Assembly: GCF_034190915.1 (NCBI RefSeq)
Contig: NW_026947514.1
Span: forward strand, 4,733,701-4,797,700
Reading direction: 5' to 3'
Source of the DNA: Cavia porcellus
Taxonomy: Eukaryota > Chordata > Mammalia > Rodentia > Caviidae
DNA: 64,000 nt
The notes under the pieces were generated by a model, which saw nothing but the letters and a program-made list of their open reading frames with translations, was not told where the DNA came from and searched no databases. Below, in pieces: positions 42,201 through 53,599 of this stretch (its first letter is position 1; every line of letters begins with the position of its first letter). The position numbers and the translations under genes are program-made.

Positions 42201-45200
42201 TTCTGGAGGCGGGGAGGGAGCTGCCCACTTCCCTGGGGCTGAGGAGCACAGTCCCCTCTGGGCCAGCTGTGGAGTGACAGGCTGGGAGACGGCGCTTGGG
42301 GGAGTTAGTCAGGGGACCAGGACAGAGGAGGCTCCGAGCTGGGGACACGGGGGTGGGAGGGTGGTTCGGTACCTAGAGTGAGGCTGCGACTGAAGGGGAC
42401 TCTTAGCTTCGGGGCTCTTTGCCACAGACGGGGTTCTAGGGCAACGAACGAGACAGACAGGTGAATGGCACCACGCCCCGCCCCGGCCACCCGCGCAGGC
42501 CTTCCCAGGGCAGCTCACCTGGACAGCAGCGCGGACACAGGCTTCTCCACTGAGTTGCTGCGTTCCCAGGGCTTCCGGCCAGTCTCTGTCAGTCAAGTCA
42601 CGCCACGGTGAAGGCCTCAGAGCTGGGCTCAGCGGCCACCCCAGCCCCCACGCCCCTTGAGGGAGCCCTGTCTGTGCCTACGGTCTGCTCCGAGCACCCA
42701 CAGCCTGGCTCCTGATCAGTCCAGGCAGCCTTCAGGGACTGTAGACTCAAGCTGCCTGCGGACAGCTGTCATCCCTTGCCTGCAGCAGGGCCCCTGTCCC
42801 CCTGACCTCACCCAGGCTGGGCCTCTCCCAGAGCATGGTTCGACCCATGCTGACCCCAGTGACACGGTTACCAGTGGGGCAGGGAACCCCAGTTCCGGGA
42901 AGCAGGCCACAGGGCATCTGTACTGTCCTGTGTGCTGTCCCCACCCCCACTGAAAGCTGCTCTGGATTTTCCCTTTTTAAGTTGGTGCTACAGGTTGGGT
43001 GGCCCCTACCTGAAATGCTTGGGACCAGAACTGTTTCAGGTTAAAAAACAAAAAAAGGAATCTTTGCACACTGCACACACAGCTTGTACTGAGAGTTCAG
43101 AGCATTTTGGATTCTGGTGAGGGCCGCTTCACCCCTGCCTGGCAGGAATTCCCTCCACCCCCGAGATGTAGGGGGTGAGTGGCGCACCCAGCTGTGGCAC
43201 GAGCAGATGAGCAGAAGTGCAGGTGGAGGCTGAGGCAGGGCAGACTCCCTTGGCAGGTGGGCAGGCTGCAGGAGAGGAGGTCCCTACACCCAGCTTCCCC
43301 CCAGAGCTGGGCCAGAGCACTCAACCCATATGCTACGCTGCCATGGGAGCACATAGGTGCAAGGCTGTCCACGTTCACTGGTAAGCAGCTGTGGTCCTAG
43401 GGGTGGACATGGCTGCGTCTCCCACAGGAAGCCGCCACGCCAGTATGTGTGCCGTGCGGGCGTGTGGGACATGTGACAGCGCCTGGGGAAGGGTGGCTGG
43501 ACCCTGTCCTCCCCCGCCTGTCTTCATGATGCTCAGGAGCCCAGGCCTGGCACCAAATAGAAGCCAAACCAGTACTTAATGGATGGCTGAATAATGATCC
43601 AGGCCTTGGGCTCAGCACCTTTCTAACTGAACCCCTCTGCCTGGCTGAGGGGGCCCTCAGTATGGGGGCTGGGGTCCAGGTGGAGTGGCCCATGGTCGGG
43701 GGTTCGGGGTCACCCATCATTAAGTCCCTGTAAGAGAGGCAGTGGCTGTGGCTCAGGATAGACAGAGGTCTGGCTGGCATGGGAGGCCCTGGGTGGCCTT
43801 GAGTGCAGATGACACGCTCGCTGCCCGCCGGCTGCTGTGCAGTCCTCCTCGCCCAGGGGTCAGCTCGCTCCACAGCTTCCCATGTACCTGCCCAGGTGCT
43901 GGACCTCAGCTCCGCTCTGGGAGGCGCAGGGGCTCGTGGGGCTGAGTGTTTGTGGGCCGGACCTCCATGTGCACATGCTGCGCGGGGCAGGGTTACGTCC
44001 CTCAGCTCCCCTCAGGCCTGGTGGAGTCAGGCCGGCGCCCCCTCACCTGTGGAGTTAGGCGGCTGGCTGGTGGCTCGGGTCCCTGGGGATGGGGAGGTGC
44101 TGGGATCTTCCTAAAGTGGGAAAGAAAGCTCTTCCTTTAGTCCCCTCGGAAGGCTGCTGGGGTCAGGCAGGACATCTTTGGGGCAGGGTGGTGCGTGAAA
44201 CCTGTTTCCCAAATGATCTCAATGAACTTTTTTGGGGGATGTGTGGTGCGTGTGGTACCGGGGACCGAACCCCAGACCCTGGCACCAAGCTACGTTTCCA
44301 TTCTTCTTTACAATTTCTTTGTTTTGAGACAGGGTCTTATTAGGTTGTCCAGGCTGGGCTCTCACTTGTGACCCTCCTGCCTCAGTTTCTCCAGTGAGTC
44401 TCCAGCTCTGGACAGTACCAATACACCGGGGTGTTCTCCAGGGGCCCTACGAGCTCCACTGTGGGGCTGGAGGTTTCTCTAGTACTTCTCTTTCAGAATC
44501 CCTGGGCTGAAATCTACCCCCCTCCTCTCAGCAGCACGGCCTAAGCTACTCAGGGGTCCAAGGAAAGCCAGAGCCAGCCCAAGGCCCCATGGGCCCCATG
44601 CGGCCCCTTGGCTGTGACTCCGTGCTGGAGCTGACTGGAGCCTGGGGTGGGTATGGTGTGGGTCAGTGAGTGCACCGGGAGTTTGCCTGGCCTTTGGGCC
44701 TGGCCTGGGCAGGAGTGTGCCAGGCTGCAGGGCAATCCTGCCCGCTGTGGCTCAGGATGGGCCGGGATCTGGCGGAGAGGCAAGGGTCCTCCTAGCCTGG
44801 GAGCTGGGGCTGTGTCTTCAGGAGGGAGGTTTGTACAGAGACTCTCCTGCCTCTGCCCTAAGCTGTCTGCCAGGACACCCACTACACTGGTCTACACTGG
44901 GGGCGCCCAGGGCCCTGTGGCCTTCTGGACAGAGGGCAGGATGCCTGGGGAGTGGGTGGGTGCGGCACCCACCGTTTGGCTTTCATCTTCCTTTTTCTCA
45001 GCCGGCTTGTCCGTCTGCGAGGCTGCTTTCCTCCTAGACATCGGGAGGAAAAGGCACAGGTCAGCTCCCTGAGCTTCTCTTACTGAGCCGGAGGACTTGG
45101 CCCACCATGCATGGACTGTGTGGTGGTCACAACGTTCAGCTCTGCATGAGGCCGCCCCACTGGCGCCAGGCAGGGTGAGAGCTCAGACCCTCTGTGCTTG

Positions 45201-48200
45201 GCCGGCCTGAGAGGAGGGCCCGGGGGGCAGGGCTGGCGAGCCTGATCTACACCCTGTCTAGGTCTCCCGAGGGCCAGAGCACCAGCTGTCCCCATGGGAC
45301 TTTTATGATGGCTACTGAGGAGCTTCTGACACAGGCTGGCTGTGGGGCAGCAGATCTAGGATTGTTGGAAGCCTTGGCCTGCAGCTGGCCTGGCCACAAT
45401 CTGCCATCCAGTCACCAGAGAGACCTGGAAGGGCCAGTCAGCTCCAGGGCCCTCGGCACTCATGTACCTTCTGGAAGCTGAGCCCTTGTGTCCTTGCAAG
45501 ATTGCACTGTCCTCTCCAGCCTTGCAGGTCTTTGTCACCTGGCTGCCTCTCAGATCTCTGGACACAGACCCCCAGGGACCCCGTAAGATGTCCTCTTGTG
45601 AGTCTCCAGCTCTGTGAAGCCACTCCCACCTCGAAGTGAGCTGTCCACCAAGAACAAATGTGTGTGGTGACAGGCTGGCCCTGCGGTCACCGAGTGGCCT
45701 CCACAGCCACTGCCTCTCAGGACCGGCCCCAGAAACCCAGGAATTGTCCTTGATGCCAACTTCTTACAACAGTAAGCTGGTCAGTTCCACCTCTGAATTT
45801 TACCTGCAGTCTTCACTTCCACCCCCACTGCAGCCACCTTGTCTCTTCCTGGGCTACGACGATCTCCTCACTGGTCACCCTCTCTTTGCTCACTGCAGTC
45901 TGTCCCCCCCTGCAGTCCATACTTCATCTTCTAGAAGCATAGAGAGGCCGAGGCCGAGGCTGAGACCCAGTGGCAGGGCATTTGTCTAACATGCCCAGCA
46001 CTGCCAAAACCAACCAACTACCCCAAGCAACTCACCAACCAACCAACCAACCAACCAACCAACCAACCGTTATGGTTGGTACATTATGTCAACTTGAAAA
46101 GTTTAGAAGTTTAACTGAGAGACTCAGCAGGGAGCCAGGATCCTCACTTTGTAAATATCCTCATCTTGTACAAGAGGAGGGCACAGAGACATCATGAGTG
46201 CTACACTCGCCCCTCCTGGGAGGGTGGGGATAGGCTGCCTTTTGCTGGCTGATGCCTTGAAGGGTTGCCCCAGTGCCATGCCACTCTGCCTGATGATGGA
46301 CTGAAGCCTCTATGAACAGTGAGCTAAATAAACCTTTCCTGCCTTCATTTTGGGTGTTAGATATTTTGTCAGAGAAAAGTAACCAAGATACCAAGCAACC
46401 AACCAATCAGCCAACTAACCAATCAACCCAACCAAACCTAACCTCAACTAATCTAACCAAAAGTAACCCAACTCAACCCAAACCAACCCTAAATAAAACC
46501 AGCTGGGCATGGGCGGGGTGCCCACCTGTAATGCCAGCTTCTCAGAAGGCTCAGGAAGGAAGACTGAAAGCTGGAGAGCTGTGTGCTTCCCTTTCCCCAG
46601 AAAGGACGAGGTCCTGGGTTCCATCCCCAGGATCACGAATGACATAAACACAAACGCCGTGCAGGCCCAAGGGTTCGGCGCTGGTGGAAGCATTCATGCT
46701 GCCTCCTGCACCCCTTAGCTGGGAAGAAGACCCCAGCTGTCTGCCCGGAGGGTTCTGGCTAAAGGACCCTCTGCAGGGCCATCTCCCTCCCCATGCCGCC
46801 CCACGCCCAAGTCCAGCATGGATGGCGGAGAGCCACCAGCAGGCTCTGGCAGGGCTGTGCAAACACATGTGCCCTTCCGACTCCCAGCCTCTGGCGGCCG
46901 GGCCTGTTCCTGCCCCGGAGAGAGCAGCTCCCTGTCGGTCTGGGTTCTATATCATGGCTGCACTGTTAACTCTGGCTGTAGACTCAGGGAAATCATTTCT
47001 TTTTCCGGAATGTTTTTTGATATTCCATGAGGCCTTGTTCAGCTATAGGCATGCTGGAGGTGGACCCAGGCCATTTGGGGCAGGGGCTCTTCCCTATCGG
47101 GTTGTCTGGCCTTCCCAAGTGCTCCAGCACCGCCTGTGCCTCTGCTGCCTTCCTGCAGGGGGTGCCCCTCTCCCCACAGCCCAGAGAAGGTGCTCAGGGC
47201 TCAGGCCCAGGCCCATGAGGCCTCCCCATACCCCCAGCTGTCTCTACCTTTGTGCAGTGTCAACCCCACATATGCTTTGGTTTACTAGCTTGCGAAAGTC
47301 ACTTTACGGTGTCCCTGTCTGGCTGATTTAAGTCTGCCCAGGCCCATGGGAGGCCACAACACCCGGGATGCTCCACGTGGGCCCTGAGGCCTGCACAGAG
47401 GAGGCCCAGCTCCTCCCCTCGTCTTCATGGAGCCACCTGGACTTAGTGGATGATTTAGGACAACAGAGTGAAGGCCCCAGGAGCACAGAGCTCCCTACGG
47501 CCCTCAGCTGGCCCTCAGGGAGGCAGCGGAGGGCCAGATGAAGGCGGGCAGCTATGATGGAGCGGGGCCCTACACTGGTGGCCCGCGCTGGGCCTTTCTT
47601 GGCCAGCGGGGGTGCTCTGACCACAGGGTGGTCTGCTCCTGTGTCCTCTGGGCCCAGGTCAGTTGCAGCCTTGGAAGCTGTGTCAGGCCACACTCGAACA
47701 AAACCCGAGCCCTGCAACTCTTCCAGGAGGGAGCTGTGAGACCTCTCCACCTCCTCAGGTTTCAGCTGGGGAACAAAACAGCCACAGTGACAGGCGATGG
47801 CCTTGGGCAGGCTGGAGCCACACCTGCTAGTGTGGCTGGAAAGGTGGGTCATCGAGGACTGGGCTCTCAGCCAAGAGTGACACAAAGGGAGCCCTTCTCT
47901 TCCGACCTCTCGGGGTGATGTCCCTGGGCCCCTGCCACTTCTGGATTTCTTCCCTGCACCCCCAGGAGGAGCAGCACCTTCAGCCCACGTGCTCCAGAGA
48001 GCGCTCTGCATCTACATCTCCTGGTGCCGCTGAGAGTCCTCTTTCCCTGGCTGCTTCTCTGAAGTGACCTCCAGAGGTCGCCTGCTGGGTTAGGGTAGTA
48101 GGCAGCAGAAGGGAACACTTGTCAAACTAGGACCAAGTGGGGTATGGAGCTTAGAGACTCGTCCTGGCTTGGTGCCTCAGATGTCACTTTGAGAGGGGGA

Positions 48201-51200
48201 ACTGAAGTCGCAGTGTTGCCCGCCTGGCTAGGCCTGGGTGAAGCCGAGGAACAGTGGCTTCCCGACAGGCCCAGGGCACGAGACTCACCTCTTGGCCAGT
48301 AGCTTGTTCATCTCCTCCATGAGGCCTCCTCCACCGCCCCCACTGCTCGCCCGGTTGGCATCAGATTTGGAGGTCCCGCTGGGACTAGAGCCTCCGGAAG
48401 CATCTTCCGGCTGCAGAGGGCACAGGGTGCCATGTTTCGGGAGAGGGGAGACAGGAGTGTGCATCTGGGCGACCCTTAGGGACAGGGCTCCAGGTCTACG
48501 TCCCCGGCCCATGGGGGCCAAAAGCAGAGTCTGGGGGATACAGGCCAGGCCCTGACGGGTGGAGGTTGGCATCCCTGCCCAGCTGGGCTGCAGCATGAGT
48601 GAGGGAAGCGTGGTCCACGCCTCAGCCTTGTCCGAGCACCGGGAGAAGGAAGGCCGAGCTGGGAGACAGCTGGCAGCAGGGGAAAGCAAGGACCGGGACC
48701 ACGGAGACCCGGCACCAAGATCAGACCATCAGAGTAGTAAGAGCATTTGACCCCCTGGCCTCGGCCTCCTCTCTGCGGAAGGGAAATGTTTGTGCCTGCC
48801 ATGAGGCTGTCTTTACAACGCGACGTCCCCTTTGCCTTCCTCTTCGGGAAGCTGGGCCCCTCCCCGCCTGTGCCCGCCCTAGGTGGCCCCAGCTGACTTT
48901 GGGAAGGTGTGCACCCTCCCTCTCTCCCTGCACTCACCCGCTGCACTCTCCTCAGCTTCGCCCCCGCCAGCGCGGCAGCCAGACCTGACACGGAGCTCTC
49001 ATCATGGCTGGTGCCCTGGGCTCCTCCGGCAGGCAATGGGGGTGGCGGTGGGGGGGTGGCACCCGTTGGGGGAGGGGGCACCGGAGGAGGCGGTGGGGGT
49101 GGAGGCCCGCTACATGAGAGGGGGATGCCAGCTGCGGAGGAGGGGTGCCCGGGAGGCAGGATGGGCCCTGAAACACAGCAGGGTGCAGTCAGCCTCTAGG
49201 TGCAGTGGGTGCCTGGCCCGCTGCCCAGGGCAGTGAGCAGCAGACCGGTGTCACCCTTCCTGGACGTCCCGATGGGCCCCGCCTGGCTGCTGTCGCTCCC
49301 CGATCCGGTTCCCAGGGTGTCTGGGCCCTGCCTGCCCACTCTGCCACACACACGCCCGAACTCCCCCAGCTCACGGCTGCCCCGGCCCGGCCTCATCTGT
49401 CCTGGGGACAGGGATCTCTGGCAGGACCCGGGCTGTGCCTGTTTCCTTTTCTGCTCCTTCTGAGGCCTAGTGCCACTCTGGATGCTGGCAGAAGTTGGTC
49501 CCTGAGACATAAGTGGAACTGACCCTGGGCCCCAGAGGCTGTGGCGGGAATCTGAGGGTCCCAGGGCTGGTGGGGACACAGGGATATAGGTTGGGGAGCA
49601 GTACTGAGTGGGGTACCCACCATGCCAGGCATGGTGCTAGGCACGGGAAGACTGGCCCAGGCTCGCCCTCAAGTGCTCAATGCCCAGGGAGGAAGTCAAC
49701 AAACCCCACAGGTGGGCACAGGGTCAGGACCACGGGAGCGGACAGCGCCCCGGGAACAGGCCTGCTAGAGCACCTGTGAGGGCTCCTGCCACCCTTGCCC
49801 CCTGGAAACTCAGACCAGCAAGGACAGCGAGGGCCAGGCCTAGGGACAGGGGTGTGGGGAAGAGGGTGCTCAGGAGGAAGAGAGTGGAGAGACTGGTGTG
49901 CAGGCGTGTGCGTGGGTAGGAGGGCACTGGGGGAAGCACTGAGGGACACAGCGTCCTCCAGAGTAGGGAGGGCTGGCCAGCGACAGGCCGATCCAAGGAG
50001 AGGGGGTGCTATGGAAAGCAGATGAGGTTCACCCGAGCCTCAGAGGGCGGGCGAGCATGCAGGACAAGCAAGCAGAAGGTGCTCGGCAAATGATTGTGCC
50101 CCCTCTTCGTCAGGCGCAGGACGAGGCCAGGGACCCCCTAACTGGGTGCCTGGGTCCCCCCTCCCTTTGCCTGCTGTCCCCACTGACCGGAACTCCTCCA
50201 CGTGCCCCCAGCTCCCCACAGCCAATGTGACCCCCGAACGCCCCCTGGATCAGGACATGGGCTCGTCACTTATCTGGGATCCTGGCTGGATATGGACCAT
50301 GCCTGCTGTGTCTGCAGTGTCCCCAGCCCTGAGCTTGGTGCCCGGCAAGCAGCGGGTGCTCTGGAGTGCCCGAGTGGGGATGGGTGATGGGGCCCAGGGC
50401 GGGTGCTCACCTGTGGCCGAGGTCCTTCTCTCCAGAGACTCCTGGCGGTGCTGCTGCTGCTCCATCACTTGTCTGGAAAGCAAGCAGAGCACAACTGCCC
50501 TTCTGCACGAGGGCTGCGGAGCAGCTTCACGCAGTTAGGAGGGTCACCGTGCCAGGCGGCCCCCAGGTGACACAGGGGCTCCAGTGCACTGATCAGGGAG
50601 CACCTCCGAGCATGGGCCACCCCTTGGCTGGCCAGGGTCAAGCTTTCCCCAGGTGACTGGCTCACCTGGCTTTGGGTACCAGTGGCCCCAGAGCAGACTG
50701 GCCTGAGACTCCTGTTCTTAGTGCCCCCACGAACTCCCTGGGGTGACCCTTTGGCACTGTGGTTGTCACAAAAGTGCATACAAAGGTCGTGGGCCCCATC
50801 CCGTCTGCTGCAGACCAGCCACAGGCCCAGCCTGCTTGGATGCTGCTCAGCAGTGCAGACTGTGTGCACCTCAGTGTAACTCACAGCTTCCTTTCCCATG
50901 GCAGAATGGCCTTGGGGTGCTCGCCAAGGCCAGCTGAGTGAGGTCAAGACCTCCAGTTCCTCCATGACCCAGCCACAAAGACTCTGGACAGGGAGGGGGG
51001 CCCCCCAGGCATCCAGGGACGGAGAAGGGCTGCAGTCAGGATGCAGCAAACTGGCAGTGTGTCCGGGCCTCACTCTGGGCCAGGCTCCGCCACAGTGGGT
51101 CGGGGCCAGGCAGCCTTGGTCCGCAGTGGGCTGTGGGTCTCAGGGTCGCAGCAGGTGTGCAGCAATGCATGTGAGGGTTAACATGTGAATGCTGTCCTGG

Positions 51201-52640
51201 CAGGGGCTTCCTGGTGCCCACCGCAGCCCTCAGGGGCTTGTGCTCATGGGCAAGCCAGTACCACTTGTTCCCAGTCCTTGGCTGGGGTCTGCCAGAGGTC
51301 CAAAGGGGACGGAAAAGACCCTGGGCCAAGCAAGGTGGTCCCAGCAGCACCTGCATTCGCTTCTCTGCCCCAAACTCTGCCTGAAATCCAGCCTCCTCGG
51401 CAGGAGGCACAGGCTCAGAAGAACCCAGTGAGTGAGAGCATTTGAAAGCCATTTGAAAGTCAGCTCTGAGGCGATGACAGTATTTTGTGGACAGGGTTTT
51501 GTTGTGCTCGGAGTGGGGTGGCCGGTAGAGGGTCTGGCAGGGCTCCTATGGGCCCCAGGGGGCGCCCAGGTTCAAGGCTATGCCCTCTGCTGCCAGCCGC
51601 TTTGGACTTGGACCTTGGGTGAAGCCAGGCGGGGTTGGGGATGTTTAACAACTCCGAGGAACAGCTGGGGTGGCAGGGAGCAGCCGCCTCCTGTGTGCCT
51701 GTGCCTCCCTTCTGCTAGGCTCACTGCTCTGTGCCCACTCTGGGTGGAGGCGCCCTGGGACCCGGCAGGGAGCTGTGTTAGGCTCCAGGTCCCAGCCTGC
51801 TCTGGGCCTCCACTTCCTTCCTGACCTTCAGCCACCTGCCCGGGGAAGAGCAACAGTAACAACCTGGAAGCCTTAGGGTGGAGGCAAGTGGAACAAGGTG
51901 TGCAAAGCTCAGGAAACACTCAGGAATCGCAAAGTGCACTGCATAGCTGCAGGCCACCAGGACGCACATGCATGGCCAGGCACATGCCTGCTGGCGACGG
52001 GAGTGCAGGACAAGCCCGTCTCAACCAAGGATAGAGGCCTGCCCAATCTGGGGGAGGCCAGCACAGTGCAGTCTAGGGAAGTCTCACAGCAGTTTGTCGG
52101 GGGGCAGATGCTGGCTTTCCGGCTCCTGTGCAGGCTCTGAGGGCACGTGCCACCCCCGGAGCTCTCCTGTGTCCCATAGACCTTAGAGCTGCAGCCTCAA
52201 CTCTAGGCAGGGGGAGCGGACCTGGTTGGCGTGCATTCCTGGCGGTGCAACCATGCGAGGCTACCCTTGGGTGCCTGGGAGCTCAGGCTGGGTCCATCCC
52301 TCCCTGCCATGACCCAGCCTCATCATCCCTGGAACCATAGGCCACACCCCCACAAGGGATTGCCTCTCGACACACTGGGCACCCAAGTGCTGTGCGGGTC
52401 AGGTGTGCTGTGGAGCACAGGGTCTCCCACGGCCCCCAGTCCTGACCTCAGGAGGTGCTGGGGCGTTGGTGCCCTGGGCCTTCCTGCCACTCTGTCTCCA
52501 GCATGTGTCTCGGCCACACGCAGGTCCTCACTCATGGGGGGCCAGCTCTGTGGGGAGGCTGCAGTTGTGGGATTACCTTCTCTGGATGTCCATCTCCTCA
52601 GGAGAGGGGCCATTCTGCACCTGACGCTGGGCGGAGGGGC
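39220..52640 (-). CDS. EVL: EVL, Ena/VASP-like actin regulator, 3' eleven coding exons (EVH1 part outside the window)
   Basis: Read on the minus strand the exons are 52577-52640, 50411-50472, 48938-49167, 48289-48410, 44973-45033, 44047-44110, 42519-42585, 42373-42435, 40486-40552, 40205-40262 and 39220-39257. All have AG/GT borders and matching phases. Together they give about 297 residues, which equals human EVL from about residue 120 to its end. Visible parts in order: a linker with [12 protein letters not shown]; a polyproline core that binds profilin and SH3/WW partners; the G-actin-binding segment [14 protein letters not shown]; the F-actin-binding segment [12 protein letters not shown]; phosphorylatable SPEAKSP; and the C-terminal tetramer coiled coil beginning [15 protein letters not shown] and ending STT. 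EVL sits at focal adhesions, lamellipodia and filopodia and promotes actin filament elongation. The missing EVH1 exons should lie beyond 64000. Confidence 0.97.
39258..40204 (-). other. EVL: EVL last intron
   Basis: GT-AG intron of 947 bases, repeat-poor. Nothing is recognised besides the flanking exons. Confidence 0.75.
40205..40262 (-). CDS. EVL: EVL exon: tetramerisation coiled coil
   Basis: A 58-base exon encoding [19 protein letters not shown], the right-handed coiled coil (EVH2 block C) that makes Ena/VASP proteins tetramers. Heptad-like hydrophobic positions are kept. The donor is GTGAGC. Confidence 0.96.
40486..40552 (-). CDS. EVL: EVL exon: [22 protein letters not shown]
   Basis: A 67-base exon leading into the tetramerisation coiled coil. 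It reads V where the human protein has M after the junction arginine, and P where human has A in DAFDL. The acceptor is CTCCCAG and the donor GTGAGC. Confidence 0.95.
40553..42372 (-). other. EVL: EVL intron
   Basis: GT-AG intron of 1.8 kb. It is repeat-poor, GC-rich and without any recognised element. Confidence 0.75.
42373..42435 (-). CDS. EVL: EVL exon: [20 protein letters not shown]
   Basis: A 63-base exon with acceptor CCCTAG and donor GTACCG. It encodes two SP sites flanked by lysine, in the linker between block B and the coiled coil. The donor departs from the usual GTRAGT but is in phase. Confidence 0.93.
42519..42585 (-). CDS. EVL: EVL exon: F-actin-binding block B
   Basis: A 67-base exon encoding [33 protein letters not shown] is the EVH2 block B, which binds filamentous actin. 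The acceptor is CTGACAG and the donor GTGAGC. Confidence 0.95.
42586..44046 (-). other. EVL: EVL intron
   Basis: GT-AG intron of 1.46 kb. About 42990-43115 looks like an old interspersed repeat of a family I cannot name. The remainder is unique. Confidence 0.7.
44047..44110 (-). CDS. EVL: EVL exon: [21 protein letters not shown]
   Basis: A 64-base serine/threonine/proline-rich linker exon with acceptor CTTTAG and donor GTGAGG. It carries several proline-directed phosphorylation-type sites. Confidence 0.94.
44111..44972 (-). other. EVL: EVL intron
   Basis: GT-AG intron of 862 bases with one reverse ID+B1 composite at 44232-44425. Otherwise unique. Confidence 0.75.
44232..44425 (-). repeat. 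ID+B1 composite SINE
   Basis: GTACCGGGGACCGAACCCCAG..., then GTTTTGAGACAGGGTCTTATTAGG. Confidence 0.75.
44973..45033 (-). CDS. EVL: EVL exon: [20 protein letters not shown]
   Basis: A 61-base exon that finishes block A with a basic RRKAAS stretch, then turns acidic. Compared with the human protein as I remember it, Q-S-D is Q-T-D and the last residue is Thr instead of Met. The donor is GTGGGT, a weaker but allowed form. Confidence 0.93.
46036..46067 (+). repeat. CCAA microsatellite
   Basis: About eight ACCA/CCAA units. Degenerate CCAA-rich sequence resumes at 46396-46495, after the mobile element. Confidence 0.9.
46068..46392 (+). mobile_element. Interspersed element inside a CCAA microsatellite (URR1/MaLR-like)
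   Basis: A unit of about 325 bases from GTTATGGTTGGTACATTATG to GAAAAGTAACCAAG, with ATGATGGACTGAAGCCTC and AAATAAACCTTTCCTGCC near its right end. Rodent non-coding mobile elements of this kind carry the same GTCAACTTG and AAATAAACC..TTTCCT landmarks. The exact family is not certain. Confidence 0.55.
46498..46640 (+). repeat. B1+ID composite SINE, degraded
   Basis: GGGCGGGGTGCCCACCTGTAATGCCAGC..., then GGTCCTGGGTTCCATCCCCAGG. Confidence 0.65.
48289..48410 (-). CDS. EVL: EVL exon: glycine linker and G-actin-binding motif
   Basis: A 122-base exon beginning [15 protein letters not shown]. It continues with a six-glycine run and [12 protein letters not shown], the EVH2 block A that binds monomeric actin. 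The donor is GTGAGT. Confidence 0.96.
48938..49167 (-). CDS. EVL: EVL exon: polyproline core
   Basis: A 230-base exon encoding [10 protein letters not shown], then runs of six to eight prolines (profilin-binding type), then [22 protein letters not shown]. The donor is GTGAGT. The region is GC-rich, and the sense of the exon is certain from the protein match. Confidence 0.96.
49168..50410 (-). other. EVL: EVL intron
   Basis: GT-AG intron of 1.24 kb. A short L2-type fragment lies at about 49612-49695 (the TGCTAGGCAC motif). The rest is unremarkable. Confidence 0.75.
49612..49695 (+). mobile_element. L2-type ancient repeat fragment
   Basis: ATGGTGCTAGGCACGGG...CCTCAAGTGCTCAATG, a degraded L2 3' end, inside an EVL intron. 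Confidence 0.5.
50411..50472 (-). CDS. EVL: EVL exon: [20 protein letters not shown]
   Basis: A 62-base exon with acceptor TTTCCAG and donor GTGAGC. It encodes a charged, glutamine-rich linker with an RRTS basophilic kinase-type site just before the polyproline region. Confidence 0.95.
50473..52576 (-). other. EVL: EVL intron
   Basis: GT-AG intron of 2.1 kb with no SINE that I recognise. It is mostly unique GC-rich sequence. A weak MIR-like fragment lies near 51790-51890. No other gene is seen. Confidence 0.75.
52577..52640 (-). CDS. EVL: EVL exon: linker [17 protein letters not shown]
   Basis: A 64-base exon that completes a codon begun in an exon outside the window and ends mid-codon. Its acceptor CCCCACAG and donor GTAATC are clear. 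It is the most 5' EVL exon in the window and follows the EVH1 domain in the protein. Confidence 0.93.
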
Positions 52641-53009
52641 CTGTGGGGCAGAGAAGCACAGAGCAGAGAGGTCAGTGGAGGAAGAAAGGCCTGTCAGACT
52701 GTGCTCAGTGTCCGCTGCCCCCAGCTGGGCTGCAGGAAGGGTGCCTGGGTGCTGGTCTTCCTGAAGAGTAGCCTCTCACTGTGCAAGGTCCCCGCCTCAG
52801 AACCCTGGGTCCTTCCTTCTCCTTATCTGTGGCTTCTCCCTCTGAGCCATAAATAAACTGAACCCAAACTTTGACATGGTTTAAAAAAACACTGTCCCCT
52901 TTAGCTGCTGGTGTTTGTTCCCTGCAGGTGGTACCTGCAGTTTCTGCTCCCCACCTGCTCCTGTCCCCTCAGTGCTTGATATTGACGCTGGCCTAAAATC
53001 AGCAGACTG

Positions 53010-53215
53010 CGTCCTACCTACCGGGCAGCGGGGTGGGACCAGAGCCCAGCTCACACTGGGCAGGTGCTCTGGTGCTGAGCCACATTCCGGCCCTGTAAGA
53101 CTCTATGGTAAGAGGGTGGCTCACAGAATCGCCCAGGCTGGCTTTGAACTAGTGATGTTCCCGCTCCGGCCTCCTGAGCAGCCCGGGTTGTAAGTATGAG
53201 CCATGTTCGGGGCTT
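53010..53215 (-). repeat. ID+B1 composite SINE, degraded
   Basis: GTGCTGAGCCACATTCCGGCCC, then a reverse B1 (CGCCCAGGCTGGCTTTGAACTAG). Confidence 0.65.
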
Positions 53216-53599
53216 TGAGTCTGGCTCGGGCCTTGGGTCCAGCTGCATAGCTGGACTTCTGCCTCCTGGTAGGTTTTGGTCTCGGCAACTGCACCGCTCC
53301 TCAACAGGACGCTGTCCTGGGGGCCGAGACCCTCTCCGGTAGACCCCGTGTGGCCCCTGGTCTGAGGACAGGTCATCCCCTGGCTGCAGCAGGGGCCTCT
53401 GCATCTGGACCTGGCTTCCAGCCTCACCTTCAGCCAGCTGGGCCCTCCAGAGGCTGAGGGAGGCCAGCAGGAGCCCAGCCCCTCTCCGGGGTTCTGCTCC
53501 TGGGCTGAAGATGACACCAGAATCGGCTGGAGCTCTGCATGCATACAGAGCGGGAAGAGAATAGAGGGCTACATGAGCCCCTGCTCTCCTTGTTTATTT

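Larger units (their letters stand above)
45034..48288 (-). other. EVL: EVL intron with microsatellite and interspersed repeat
   Basis: GT-AG intron of 3.25 kb. A CCAA repeat array flanks a 325-base interspersed element at 46.07-46.39 kb, and a B1+ID composite lies at 46.5 kb. 45050-45960 and 46700-48280 are unique sequence without a recognised gene. Confidence 0.75.

Noticed and set aside
46036..46495. Repeated CCAA units considered as a CRISPR-like or satellite array
   Set aside because: A simple tetranucleotide microsatellite in mammalian DNA without spacers.
48938..49167. CpG-rich stretch at the EVL polyproline exon considered as an internal promoter
   Set aside because: The GC richness is explained by proline, glycine and alanine codons, and no promoter element is evident.
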